Shown: positions 11,109 through 23,118 of the stretch, one piece after another
Numbering within the stretch: position 1 is the stretch's first letter
Layout of the letters: the number at the start of each line of letters is the position of its first letter
DNA from: Utricularia gibba
Lineage: Eukaryota > Streptophyta > Magnoliopsida > Lamiales > Lentibulariaceae
Reading direction: 5' to 3'
DNA length: 34,776 nucleotides
Assembly (NCBI GenBank): GCA_002189035.1
Contig: NEEC01000498.1
Coordinates: 1 to 34,776 of the forward strand
Position numbers and translations under genes: made by a program
Notes under the pieces: generated by a model
What the model was told of the DNA's origin: nothing
Database searches by the model: none
The model's input: the letters and a program-made list of their open reading frames with translations, nothing else

Positions 11109-12339
11109 TAACTTCAATAACTGCATCACGATTTTCGTCGAGTAGGACCCGATGTGGCAAAGGAGTCAGACCGAACCTTGGGTCAGAACGAAGTTCCAAC
11201 GACATCACCCGCCCAAAAAACGACAAGCTTTTCCTTGAGAAACCATGTAGGCAGCCTATTAAACCAACGTTAATAAATGCATCAATTTTTTGCCGAGCTA
11301 CAAATGACTATGGGCCCGAGCTCGACTCGACCTCCTGCTCGATACCGTTGCCCCACGAGAGCGCCTTATCAAATATAAAGCATGCGGTTGAGAAAACCAT
11401 TTTGGGTGCTCATGAATCCTAACTTCAATAACTGCATCACGATTTTCGTCGAGTAGGACCCGATGTGGCAAAGGAGTCAGACCGAACCTTGGGTCAGAAC
11501 GAAGTTCACAACGACATCACCCGCCCAAAACGACAAGCTTTTCCTTGAGAAAACAATGTAGGCGCTATTAAAACCAACGTTAATAAATGCATCAAGTTTT
11601 TTGCCGAGCTACAAATGACTATGGGCCCGAGCTCGACTCGACTCCCTGCTCGATACCGTTGCCCCACGAGAGCGCCTCCTCAAATATAAAGCATGCGGTT
11701 GAGAAAACCATTTTGGGTGCTCATGACATCCTAACTTCAATAACTGCATCACGATTTTCGTCGAGTAGGACCCGATGTGGCAAAGGAGTCAGACGAACCT
11801 TGGGTCAGAACGAAGTTCCAACGACATCACCCGCCAGAAACGACAAGCTTTTCCTTGAGAAACTATGTAGGCAGCCTATAAAAACGTTAATAAATGCATC
11901 AATTTTTTTTGCCGGGCTACAAATGACTCTGGGCCCGAGCTCGACTCGACCCTCGATACCGTTGCCCACGAGAGCGCCTTATCAAATATAAAGCATGCGG
12001 TTGAGAAAACCATTTTGGGTGCTCATGAATCCTAACTTCAATAACTGCATCACGATTTTCGTCGAGTAGGACCCGATGTGGCAAAGGAGTCAGACCGAAC
12101 CTTGGTCAGAACGAAGTTCAAACGACATCACCCGCCAAAAACGACAAGCTTTTCCTTGAGAAACATGTAGGCAGCCTAATAAAGCCGAACGTTAATAAAT
12201 GCATCAATTTTTTTGCCGGCTACAAATGACTATGGGCCCGAGCTCGACTCGACCTCTGCTCGATACCGTTGCCCCACGAGAGCCTCCTCAAATATAAAGC
12301 ATGCGGTTGAGAAAACCATTTTGGGTGCTCATGACATCC
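11109..12339 (+). repeat. HOR unit 1-2-3-4 (1231 bp)
   Basis: Monomer starts are 11109, 11420, 11732 and 12033. The first is entered by GAAATCC but has TTCCAACGAC. The second has AACAATGTAGGCGCTATT. The third has GCCAGAAACG and ACTATGTAGG, with CGACCCTCGATACC shortened. The fourth has TTCAAACGAC, CTCTGCTCG and GAGCCTCC, but exits by GACATCC. Third of three adjacent units. Confidence 0.7.
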
Positions 12340-13253
12340 TAACTTCAATAACTGCATCACGATTTTCGTCGAGTAGGACCCGATGTGGCAAAGGAGTCAG
12401 ACCGAACCTTGGGTCAGAACGAAGTTCACAACGACATCACCCGCCCAAAACGACAAGCTTTTCCTTGAGAAACTATGTAGGCAGCCTATTAAAACCAACG
12501 TTAATAAATGCATCAATTTTTTGCCGAGCTACAAATGACTATGGGCCCGAGCTCGACTCGACCTCCTACTCGATACCGTTGCCCACGAGAGCCTTATCAA
12601 ATATAAAGCATGCGGTTGAGAAAACCATTTTGGGTGCTCATGAATCCTAACTTCAATAACTGCATCACGATTTTCGTCGAGTAGGACCCGATGTGGCAAA
12701 GGAGTCAGACCGAACCTTGGGTCAGAACGAAGTTCCAACGACATCACCCGCCCAAAAACGACAAGCTTTTCCTTGAGAAAACAATGTAGGCGCTATTAAA
12801 ACCAACGTTAATAATGCATCAAGTTTTTTGCCGAGCTACAAATGACTATGGGCCCGAGCTCGACTCGACCTCCTACTCGATACCGTTGCCCCACGAGAGC
12901 GCCTCCTCAAATATAAAGCATGCGGTTGAGAAAACCATTTTGGGTGCTCATGACATCCTAACTTCAATAACTGCATCACGATTTTCGTCGAGTAGGACCC
13001 GATGTGGCAAAGGAGTCAGACCGAACCTTGGTCAGAACGAAGTTCAAACGACATCACCCGCCAGAAACGACAAGCTTTTCCTTGAGAAACCATGTAGGCA
13101 GCCTATTAAAACCCAACGTTAATAAATGCATCAATTTTTTGCGCTACTCTGGCGAGCTCGACTCGACCTGCTCGATACCGTTGCCCCACGAGAGCGCCTC
13201 CTCAAATATAAAGCATGCGGTTGAGAAAACCATTTTGGGTGCTCATGAAATCC
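12340..13253 (+). repeat. Three-monomer HOR variant lacking class 3 (914 bp)
   Basis: Monomer starts are 12340 (class-1-like by CTACTCGATA and GAGCCTTATC), 12648 (class 2: AACAATGTAGGCGCTATT) and 12959 (class-4-like: CCTTGGTCAG, TTCAAACGAC, CAGAAACG, exit GAAATCC). The last copy is only 295 bp. Near 13141, TTTTTTGCGCTACTCTGGCGAG has lost the CAAATGA stretch and a few flanking bases. Same trimer order as at 4359 and 23119. Confidence 0.6.
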
Positions 13254-16200
13254 TAACTTCAATAACTGCATCACGATTTTCGTCGAGTAGGACCCGATTT
13301 GGCAAAGGAGACAGACCGAACCTTGGGTCAGAACGAAGTTCACAACGACATCACCCGCCCAAAAACGACAAGCTTTTCCTTGAGAAACCATGTAGGCAGC
13401 CTATTAAAACCAACGTTAATAAATGCATCAAGTTTTTTGCCGAGCTACAAATGACTATGGGCCCGAGCTCGACTCGACCTCCTGCTCGATACCGTTGCCC
13501 CACGAGAGCGCCTTATCAAATATAAAGCATGCGGTTGAGAAAACCATTTTGGGTGCTCATGAATCCTAACTTCAATAACTGCATCACGATTTTCGTCGAG
13601 TAGGACCCGATGTGGCAAAGGAGTCAGACCGAACCTTGGGTCAGAACGAAGTTCCAACGACATCACCCGCCAAAAACGACAAGCTTTTCCTTGAGAAACA
13701 TGTAGGCAGCCTATTAAAACCAACGTTAATAAATGCATCAATTTTTTTGCCGAGCTACAAATGACTATGGGCCCGAGCTCGACTCGACCTCCTGCTCGAT
13801 ACCGTTGCCCCACGAGAGCGCCTCCTCAAATATAAAGCATGCGGTTGAGAAAACCATTTTGGGTGCTCATGAATCCTAACTTCAATAACTGCATCACGAT
13901 TTTCGTCGAGTAGGACCCGATGTGGCAAAGGAGTCAGACCCTTGGGTCAGAACGAAGTTCCCAACGACATCACCCGCCAGAAACGACAAGCTTTTCCTTG
14001 AGAAACATGTAGGCAGCCTAAAACCAACGTTAATAAATGCATCAATTTTTTGCGAGCTACAAATGACTATGGGCCGAGCTCGACTCGACCTCCTGCTCGA
14101 TACCGTTGCCCCACGAGAGCGCCTTATCAAATATAAAGCATGCGGTTGAGAAAACCATTTTGGGTGCTCATGAATCCTAACTTCAATAACTGCATCACGA
14201 TTTTCGTCGAGTAGGACCCGATGGCAAAGGAGTCAGACCGAACCTTGGGTCAACGAAGTTCCAACGACATCACCCGCCCAAAAACGACAAGCTTTTCCTT
14301 GAGAAAACCAAGGCAGCCTATTAAAACCAACGTTAATAAATGCATCAATTTTTTGCCGAGCTACAAATGACTATGGGCCCGAGCTCGACTCGACCTCCTG
14401 CTCGATACCGTTGCCCCACGAGAGCGCCTTATCAAATATAAAGCATGCGGTTGAGAAAACCATTTTGGGTGCTCATGAATCCTAACTTCAATAACTGCAT
14501 CACGATTTTCGTCGAGTAGGACCCGATGTGGCAAAGGAGTCAGACCGAACCTTGGTCAGAACGAAGTTCACAACGACATCACCCGCCAAAACGACAAGCT
14601 TTTCCTTGAGAAACATGTAGGCAGCCTATTAAAACCAACGTTAATAAATGCATCAATTTTTTGCCGAGCTACAAATGACTATGGGCCCGAGCTCGACTCG
14701 ACCTCCTCGATACCGTTGCCCCACGAGAGCGCCTTCAAATATAAAGCATGCGGTTGAGAAAACCATTTTGGGTGCTCATGAATCCTAACTTCAATAACTG
14801 CATCACGATTTTCGTCGAGTAGGACCCGATGTGGCAAAGGAGTCAGACCGAACCTTGGTCAGAACGAAGTTCCAACGACATCACCCGCCCAAAAACGACA
14901 AGCTTTTCGAGAAACATGTAGGCAGCCTATTAAAACCAACGTTAATAAATGCATCAATTTTTTGCCGGCTACAAATGACTATGGGCCCGAGCTCGACTCG
15001 ACCTCCTGCTCGATACCGTTGCCCCACGAGAGCGCCTCCTCAAATATAAAGCATGCGGTTGAGAAAACCATTTTGGGTGCTCATGAAATCCTAACTTCAA
15101 TAACTGCATCACGATTTTCGTCGAGTAGGACCGATGTGGCAAAGGAGTCAGACCGAACCTTGGGTCGAACGAAGTTCACAACGACATCACCCGCCCAAAA
15201 ACGACAAGCTTTTCCTTGAGAAAACCATTTAGGCGGCCTATTAAAACCAACGTTAATAAATGCATCAAGTTTTTTGCCGAGCTACAAATGACTATGGGCC
15301 CGAGCTCGACTCGACCTCCTGCTCGATACCGTTGCCCACGAGAGCGCCTCCTCAAATATAAGCATGCGGTTGAGAAAACCATTTTGGGTGCTCATGACAT
15401 CCTAACTTCAATAACTGCATCACGATTTTCGTCGAGTAGGACCCGATGTGGCAAAGGAGTCAGACAGAACCTTGGGTCCGAACGAAGTTCCCAACGACAT
15501 CACCCGCGCAGAAACGACAAGCTTTTCCTTGAGAAACTATGTAGGCAGCCTAATAAGCCAACGTTAATAAATGCATCAATTTTTTGCGGGCTACAAATGA
15601 CTCTGGGCCCGAGCTCGACTCGACCTCCTGCTCGATACCGTTGCCCACGAGAGCGCCTTATCAAATATAAAGCATGCGGTTGAGAAAACCATTTTGGGTG
15701 CTCATGAATCCTAACTTCAATAACTGCATCACGATTTTCGTCGAGTAGGACCCGATGTGGCAAAGGAGTCAGACCGAACCTTGGGTCAGAACGAAGTTCC
15801 AACGACATCACCCGCCCAAAACGACAAGCTTTTCCTTGAGAAACTATGTAGGCAGCCTATTAAAACCAAACGTTAATAAATGCATCAATTTTTTGCCGAG
15901 CTACAAATGACTATGGGCCCGAGCTCGACTCGACCTCCTGCTCGATACCGTTGCCCCACGAGAGCGCCTCGCATGCGGTTGAGAAAACCATTTTGGGTGC
16001 TCATGAATCCTAACTTCAATAACTGCATCACGATTTTCGTCGAGTAGGACCCGATGTGGCAAAGGAGTCAGACCGAACCTTGGTCAGAACGAAGTTCCAA
16101 CGACATCACCCGCCCAAAAACGACAAGCTTTTCCTTGAGAAACATGTAGGCAGCCTAATAAAACCGAACGTTAATAAATGCATCAATTTTTTTGCCGAGC

Positions 16201-18182
16201 TACAAATGACTCTGGGCCCGAGCTCGACTCGACCTCCTGCTCGATACCGTTGCCCCACGAGAGCGCCTCCTCAAATATAAAGCATGCGGTTGAGAAAACC
16301 ATTTTGGGTGCTCATGAATCCTAACTTCAATAACTGCATCACGATTTTCGTCGAGTAGGACCCGATGTGGCAAAGGAGTCAGACGAACCTTGGGTCAGAA
16401 CGAAGTTCCCAACGACATCACCCGCCCAGAAACGACAAGCTTTTCCTTGAGAAACTATGTAGGCAGCCTATAAAGCCAACGTTAATAAATGCATCAATTT
16501 TTTTGCCGGGCTACAAATGACTCTGGGCCCGAGCTCGACTCGACCTCCTGCTCGATACCGTTGCCCCACGAGAGCGCCTTATCAAATATAAAGCATGCGG
16601 TTGAGAAAACCATTTTGGGTGCTCATGAATCCTAACTTCAATAACTGCATCACGATTTTCGTCGAGTAGGACCCGATGTGGCAAAGGAGTCAGACCGAAC
16701 CTTGGTCAGAACGAAGTTCCAACGACATCACCCGCCCAAAAACGACAAGCTTTTCCTGAGAAACCATTTAGGCAGCCTATTAAAACCAACGTTAATAAAT
16801 GCATCAAGTTTTTTGGGCTACAAATGACTATGGGCCCGAGCTCGACTCGACCTCCTGCTCGATACCGTTGCCCCACGAGAGCGCCTTATCAAATATAAAG
16901 CATGCGGTTGAGAAAACCATTTTGGGTGCTCATGAAATCCTAACTTCAATAACTGCATCACGATTTTCGTCGAGTAGGACCCGATGTGGCAAAGGAGTCA
17001 GACCGAACCTTGGGTCAGAACGAAGTTCCAACGACATCACCCGCCCAAAAACGACAAGCTTTTCCTGAGAAAACATGTAGGCAGCCTATTAAAACCAACG
17101 TTAATAAATGCATCAAGTTTTTTGCCGAGCTACAAATGACTATGGGCCCGAGCTCGACTCGACCTCCTGCTCGATACCGTTGCCCCACGAGAGCGCCTCC
17201 TCAAATATAAAGCATGCGGTTGAGAAAACCATTTTGGGTGCTCATGACATCCTAACTTCAATAACTGCATCACGATTTTCGTCGAGTAGGACCCGATGTG
17301 GCAAAGGAGTCAGACAGAACCTTGGGTCAGAACGAAGTTCACAACGACATCACCCGCCCAAAAACGACAAGCTTTTCCTTGAGAAAACAATGTAGGCGCT
17401 ATTAAAACCCAACGTTAATAAATGCATCAAGTTTTTTGCCGAGCTACAAATGACTATGGGCCCGAGCTCGACTCGACCTCCTGCTCGATACCGTTGCCCC
17501 ACGAGAGCGCCTCCTCAAATATAAAGCATGCGGTTGAGAAAACCATTTTGGGTGCTCATGACATCCTAACTTCAATAACTGCATCACGATTTTCGTCGAG
17601 TAGGACCCGATGTGGCAAAGGAGTCAGACAGAACCTTGGGTCCGAACGAAGTTCCAACGACATCACCCGCAGAAAACGACAAGCTTTTCCTTGAGAAACT
17701 ATGTAGGCAGCCTATAAAACCAACGTTAATAAATGCATCAATTTTTTTGCCGGCTACAAATGACTCTGGCCCGAGCTCGACTCGACCTCCTGCTCGATAC
17801 CGTTGCCCCACGAGAGCGCCTCCTCAAATATAAAGCATGCGGTTGAGAAAACCATTTTGGGTGCTCATGACATCCTAACTTCAATAACTGCATCACGATT
17901 TTCGTCGAGTAGGACCCGATGTGGCAAAGGAGTCAGACAGAACCTTGGTCAGAACGAAGTTCCAAGACATCACCCGCCCAGAAACGACAAGCTTTTCTTG
18001 AGAAACTATGTAGGCAGCCTAATAAAGCCGAACGTTAATAAATGCATCAATTTTTTTGCCGGGCTACAAATGACTCTGGGCCGAGCTCGACTCGACCTCC
18101 TGCTCGATACCGTTGCCCCACGAGAGCCTTATCAAATATAAAGCATGCGGTTGAGAAAACCATTTTGGGTGCTCATGAATCC
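13254..18182 (+). repeat. Disordered stretch of 16 monomers
   Basis: Monomer starts are 13254, 13567, 13877, 14178, 14483, 14786, 15092, 15403, 15712, 16011, 16322, 16633, 16941, 17253, 17567 and 17876. Five successive monomers (13567-15091) all enter through GAATCC. From 17253 to 17876 three in a row enter through GACATCC. Clear class-3 copies occur at 15403, 16322, 17567 and 17876, and a class-1 copy at 15092 (CATTTAGGCGGCC). 17253 looks chimeric: it starts like class 3 (GACAGAACC) and ends like class 2 (AACAATGTAGGCGCTATT). 14178 shares two deletions with 2512. Confidence 0.8.
15712..16010 (+). repeat. Monomer with a deletion next to the SphI site (299 bp)
   Basis: The end of half B reads GAGCGCCTCGCATGCGG near 15963-15978, having lost the CTCAAATATAAA stretch that normally precedes GCATGCGG. 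The rest of the copy is close to consensus. The same segment is shortened in other monomers (near 7380, 8587, 14735, 19677 and 22761), making it a repeated site of loss. Confidence 0.9.
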
Positions 18183-19422
18183 TAACTTCAATAACTGCAT
18201 CACGATTTTCGTCGAGTAGGACCCGATGTGGCAAAGGACAGACCGAACCTTGGGTCAGAACGAAGTTCACAACGACATCACCCGCCCAAAAACGACAAGC
18301 TTTTCCTTGAGAAAACCATTTAGGCAGCCTATTAAAACCAACGTTAATAAATGCATCAAGTTTTTTGCCGAGCTACAAATGACTATGGGCCCGAGCTCGA
18401 CTCGACCTCCTGCTCGATACCGTTGCCCCACGAGAGCGCCTCCTCAAATATAAAGCATGCGGTTGAGAAAACCATTTTGGGTGCTCATGACATCCTAACT
18501 TCAATAACTGCATCACGATTTTCGTCGAGTAGGACCCGATGTGGCAAAGGAGTCAGACCGAACCTTGGGTCAGAACGAAGTTCACAACGAAATCACCCGC
18601 CCAAAAACGACAAGCTTTTCCTTGAGAAAACATGTAGGCGTTCTATTAAAACCAACGTTAATTAATGCATCAAGTTTTTTGCCGAGCTACAAATGACTAT
18701 GGGCCCGAGCTCGACTCGACCTCCTGCTCGATACCGTTGCCCCACGAGAGCGCCTCCTCAAATATAAAGCATGCGGTTGAGAAAACCATTTTGGGTGCTC
18801 ATGACATCCTAACTTCAATAACTGCATCACGATTTTCGTCGAGTAGGACCCGATGTGGCAAAGGAGTCAGACAGAACCTTGGGTCCGAACGAAGTTCCCA
18901 ACGACATCACCCGCCCAGAAACGACAAGCTTTTCCTTGAGAAACTATGTAGGCAGCCTAATAAACCGAACGTTAATAAATGCATCAATTTTTTGCCGGGC
19001 TACAAATGACTCTGGGCCCGAGCTCGACTCGACCTCCTGCTCGATACCGTTGCCCCACGAGAGCCTCCTCAAATATAAAGCATGCGGTTGAGAAAACCAT
19101 TTTGGGTGCTCATGAATCCTAACTTCAATAACTGCATCACGATTTTCGTCGAGTAGGACCCGATGTGGCAAAGGAGTCAGACCGAACCTATGGTCAGAAC
19201 GAAGTTCCAAAAGACATCACCCGCCCAGAAACGACAAGCTTTTCCTTGAGAAACCATGTAGGCAGCCTATAAAACCAACGTTAATAAATGCATCATTTTT
19301 TTGCCGGCTAAAATGACTCTGGCCGAGCTCGACTCGACCTTTGCTCGATACCGTGCCCCACGAGAGCGCCTCCTCAAATATAAAGCATGCGTTGAAAAAC
19401 CATTTTGGTGCTCATGAAATCC
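18183..19422 (+). repeat. HOR unit 1-2-3-4 (1240 bp)
   Basis: Monomer starts are 18183, 18496, 18810 and 19120. The class-2 copy has two rare substitutions, CGAAATCACC and TTAATTAATGC, that occur together only once more, at 34000. Class 3 has GACAGAACC, GGGTCCGAACG and TAATAAACCGAACG. Class 4 has the rare CCTATGGTC with TTCCAAAAGAC, then GGCTAAAATGACT, CCTTTGCTCG and GCATGCGTTG. Starts the longest ordered run in the window. Confidence 0.85.
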
Positions 19423-20638
19423 TAACTTCAATAACTGCATCACGATTTTCGTCGAGTAGGACCGATTTGGCAAAGGAGTCAGACCGAACCTTGGGTCAGA
19501 ACGAAGTTCACAACGACATCACCCGCCCAAAAACGACAAGCTTTTTCCTTGAAAACATGTAGGCAGCCTATTAAACCAACGTTAATAAATGCATCAAGTT
19601 TTTTGCCGAGCTACAAATGACTATGGCCCGAGCTCGACTCGACCTCCTGCTCGATACCGTTGCCCCACGAGAGCGCCTCAAATATAAAGCATGCGGTTGA
19701 GAAAACCATTTTGGGTGCTCATGAAATCCTAACTTCAATAACTGCATCACGATTTTCGTCGAGTAGGACCCGATTGGCAAAGGAGTCAGACCGAACCTTG
19801 GGTCAGAACGAAGTTCACAACGAAATCACCCGCCCAAAAACGACAAGCTTTTCCTTGAGAAAACTATGTAGGCCTATTAAAACCCAACGTTAATAAATGC
19901 ATCAAGTTTTTTGCCGAGCTACAAATGACTATGGGCCCCGAGCTCGACTCGACCCCTGCTCGATACCGTTGCCCCACGAGAGCGCCTATCAAATATAAAG
20001 CATGCGGTTGAGAAAACCATTTTGGGTGCTCATGAATCCTAACTTCAATAACTGCATCACGATTTTCGTCGAGTAGGACCCGATGTGGCAAAGGAGTCAG
20101 AACCCCCAGAACGAAGTTCCAACGACATCACCCGCCAGAAACGACAAGCTTTTCCTTGAGAAACATGTAGGCAGCCTAATAAACCGAACGTTAATAATGC
20201 ATCAATTTTTTGCCGGGCTACAAATGACTCTGGGCCCGAGCTCGACTCGACCTCCTGCTCGATACCGTTGCCCCACGAGAGCGCCTTATCAAATATAAAG
20301 CATGCGGTTGAGAAAACCATTTTGGGTGCTCATGATCCTAACTTCAATAACTGCATCACGATTTTCGTCGAGTAGGACCCGATGTGGCAAAGGAGTCAGA
20401 CCGAACCTTGGTCAGAACGAAGTTCAAAAGACATCACCCGCCCAAAAACGACAAGCTTTTCCTTGAGAAAACTATGTAGGCAGCCTATTAAACCAACGTT
20501 AATAAATGCATCAATTTTTTGCCGGGCTACAAATGACTCTGGGCCGAGCTCGACTCGACCTCTGCTCTACCGTTGCCCACCGCCTCCTCAAATATAAAGC
20601 ATGCGTTGAGAAAACCATTTTGGGTGCTCATGAAATCC
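19423..20638 (+). repeat. HOR unit, order 1-(1/2)-3-4 (1216 bp)
   Basis: Monomer starts are 19423, 19730, 20040 and 20339. The second copy is chimeric. It enters by GAAATCC and ends GCGCCTATC like class 1, but has the class-2 marks CGAAATCACC (as in 18496) and AAAACCCAACG. The third has an odd GTCAGAACCCCCAGAACG near 20096. The fourth is only 300 bp and has lost parts of CTCTGCTCGATACC and CCACGAGAGCGCC (near 20563-20582). Confidence 0.7.
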
Positions 20639-21881
20639 TAACTTCAATAACTGCATCACGATTTTCGTCGAGTAGGACCGATTTGGCAAAGGAGTCAGAC
20701 CGAACCTTGGGTCAGAACGAAGTTCACAACGACATCACCCGCCCAAAAACGACAAGCTTTTCCTTGAGAAAACCATGTAGGCAGCCTATTAAAACCAACG
20801 TTAATAAATGCATCAAGTTTTTTGCCGAGCTACAAATGACTATGGCCCGAGCTCGACTCGACCTCCTGCTCGATACCGTTGCCCCACGAGAGCGCCTTAT
20901 CAAATATAAAGCATGCGGTTGAGAAAACCATTTTGGGTGCTCATGAATCCTAACTTCAATAACTGCATCACGATTTTCGTCGAGTAGGACCCGATGTGGC
21001 AAAGGAGTCAGACCGAACCTTGGGTCAGAACGAAGTTCACAACGACATCACCCGCCCAAAAACGACAAGCTTTTCCTTGAGAAACATGTAGGCAGCCTAT
21101 TAAAACCAACGTTAATAAATGCATCAAGTTTTTTGCCGAGCTACAAATGACTATGGGCCCGAGCTCGACTCGACCTCCTGCTCGATACCGTTGCCCCACG
21201 AGAGGCCTCCTCAAATATAAAGCATGCGGTTGAGAAAACCATTTTTGGTGCTCATGACATCCTAACTTCAATAACTGCATCACGATTTTCGTCGAGTAGG
21301 ACCGATGTGGCAAAGGAGTCAGACAGAACCTTGGGTCCGAACGAAGTTCCAACGACATCACCCGCCAAAAACGACAAGCTTTTCCTTGAGAAACTATGTA
21401 GGCAGCCTAATAAACCGAACGTTAATAAATGCATCAAATTTTTTTGCCGGGCTACAAATGACTCGGCCCGAGCTCGACTCGACCTCCTGCTCGATACCGT
21501 TGCCCCACGAGAGCGCCTTATCAAATATAAAGCATGCGGTTGAGAAAACCATTTTGGGTGCTCATGAATCCTAACTTCAATAACTGCATCACGATTTTCG
21601 TCGAGTAGGACCCGATGTGGCAAAGGAGTCAGACGAACCTTGGTCAGAACGAAGTTCCAAAAGACATCACCCGCCCAGAAACGACAAGCTTTTCCTTGAG
21701 AAACATGTAGGCAGCCTATTAAACCAACGTTAATAAATGCATCAATTTTTTGCCGGGCTACAAATGACTCTGGGCCCGAGCTCGACTCGACCTCCTGCTC
21801 CGATACCGTTTGCCCCACGAGAGAGCCTCCTCAAATATAAAGCATGCGGTTGAGAAAACCATTTTGGTGCTCATGAAATCC
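20639..21881 (+). repeat. HOR unit 1-2-3-4 (1243 bp)
   Basis: Monomer starts are 20639, 20951, 21263 and 21572, with entry junctions GAAATCC, GAATCC, GACATCC and GAATCC. Class 1 has GGACCGATTTGG; class 3 has GACAGAACC, GGGTCCGAACG and TAATAAACCGAACG; class 4 has CCTTGGTCAG, TTCCAAAAGAC, CAGAAACG and GAGAGAGCCTCC. One of the clearest units. Confidence 0.85.
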
Positions 21882-23118
21882 TAACTTCAATAACTGCATC
21901 ACGATTTTCGTCGAGTAGGACCGATGTGGCAAAGGAGTCAGACCGAACCTTGGGTCAGAACGAAGTTCACAACGACATCACCCGCCCAAAAACGACAAGC
22001 TTTTCCTTGAGAAAACCATTAGGCAGCCTATTAAAAACCAACGTTAATAAATGCATCAAGTTTTTTGCCGAGCTACAAATGACTATGGGCCGAGCTCGAC
22101 TCGACCTCCTACTCGATACCGTTGCCCCACGAGAGCACCTTATCAAATATAAAGCATGCGGTTGAGAAAACCATTTTGGGTGCTCATGAATCCTAACTTC
22201 AATAACTGCATCACGATTTTCGTCGAGTAGGACCCGATGTGGCAAAGGAGTCAGACCGAACCTTGGTCAGAACGAAGTTTCACAACGACATCACCCGCCC
22301 AAAAACGACAAGCTTTTCCTTGAGAAAACCAATGTAGGCAGCCTATTAAAACCCAACGTTAATAAATGCATCAAGTTTTTTGCCGAGCTACAAATGACTA
22401 TGGGCCCGAGCTCGACTCGACCTCCTGCTCGATACCGTTGCCCCACGAGAGCGCCTCCTCAAATATAAAGCATGCGGTTGAGAAAACCATTTTGGGTGCT
22501 CATGACATCCTAACTTCAATAACTGCATCACGATTTTCGTCGAGTAGGACCCGATGTGGCAAAGGAGTCAGACGAACCTTGGGTCAGAACGAAGTTCCAA
22601 CGACATCACCCGCAGAAACGACAAGCTTTTCCTTGAGAAACTATGTAGGCAGCCTATTAAAGCCGAACGTTAATAAATGCATCAATTTTTTGCCGGCTAC
22701 AAATGACTCTGGGCCCGAGCTCGACTCGACCTGCTCGATACCGTTGCCCCACGAGAGCGCCTTCAAATATAAAGCATGCGGTTGAGAAAACCATTTTGGG
22801 TGCTCATGAATCCTAACTTCAATAACTGCATCACGATTTTCGTCGAGTAGGACCCGATGTGGCAAAGGAGTCAGACCGAACCTTCGAACGAAGTTCCAAA
22901 AGACATCACCCGCCCAGAAACGACAAGCTTTTCCTTGAGAAACTATGTAGGCAGCCTAATTAAAGCCAACGTTAATAAATGCATCAATTTTTGCCGGGCT
23001 ACAAATGACTCTGGCCCGAGCTCGACTCGACCTCTGCTCGATACCGTTGCCCCACAGAGAGCCTCCTCAAATATAAAGCATGCGGTTGAGAAAACCATTT
23101 TGGGTGCTCATGAAATCC
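21882..23118 (+). repeat. HOR unit 1-2-3-4 (1237 bp)
   Basis: Monomer starts are 21882, 22194, 22511 and 22814. The class-1 copy has CATTAGG, CTACTCGATA and GCACCTTATC. The class-2 copy, at 317 bp, is the longest monomer in the window. The class-4 copy has CCTTCGAACGAAG (a loss near 22882), TTCCAAAAGAC and CACAGAGAGCC, the latter shared with the class-4 copy at 2818. Confidence 0.85.
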
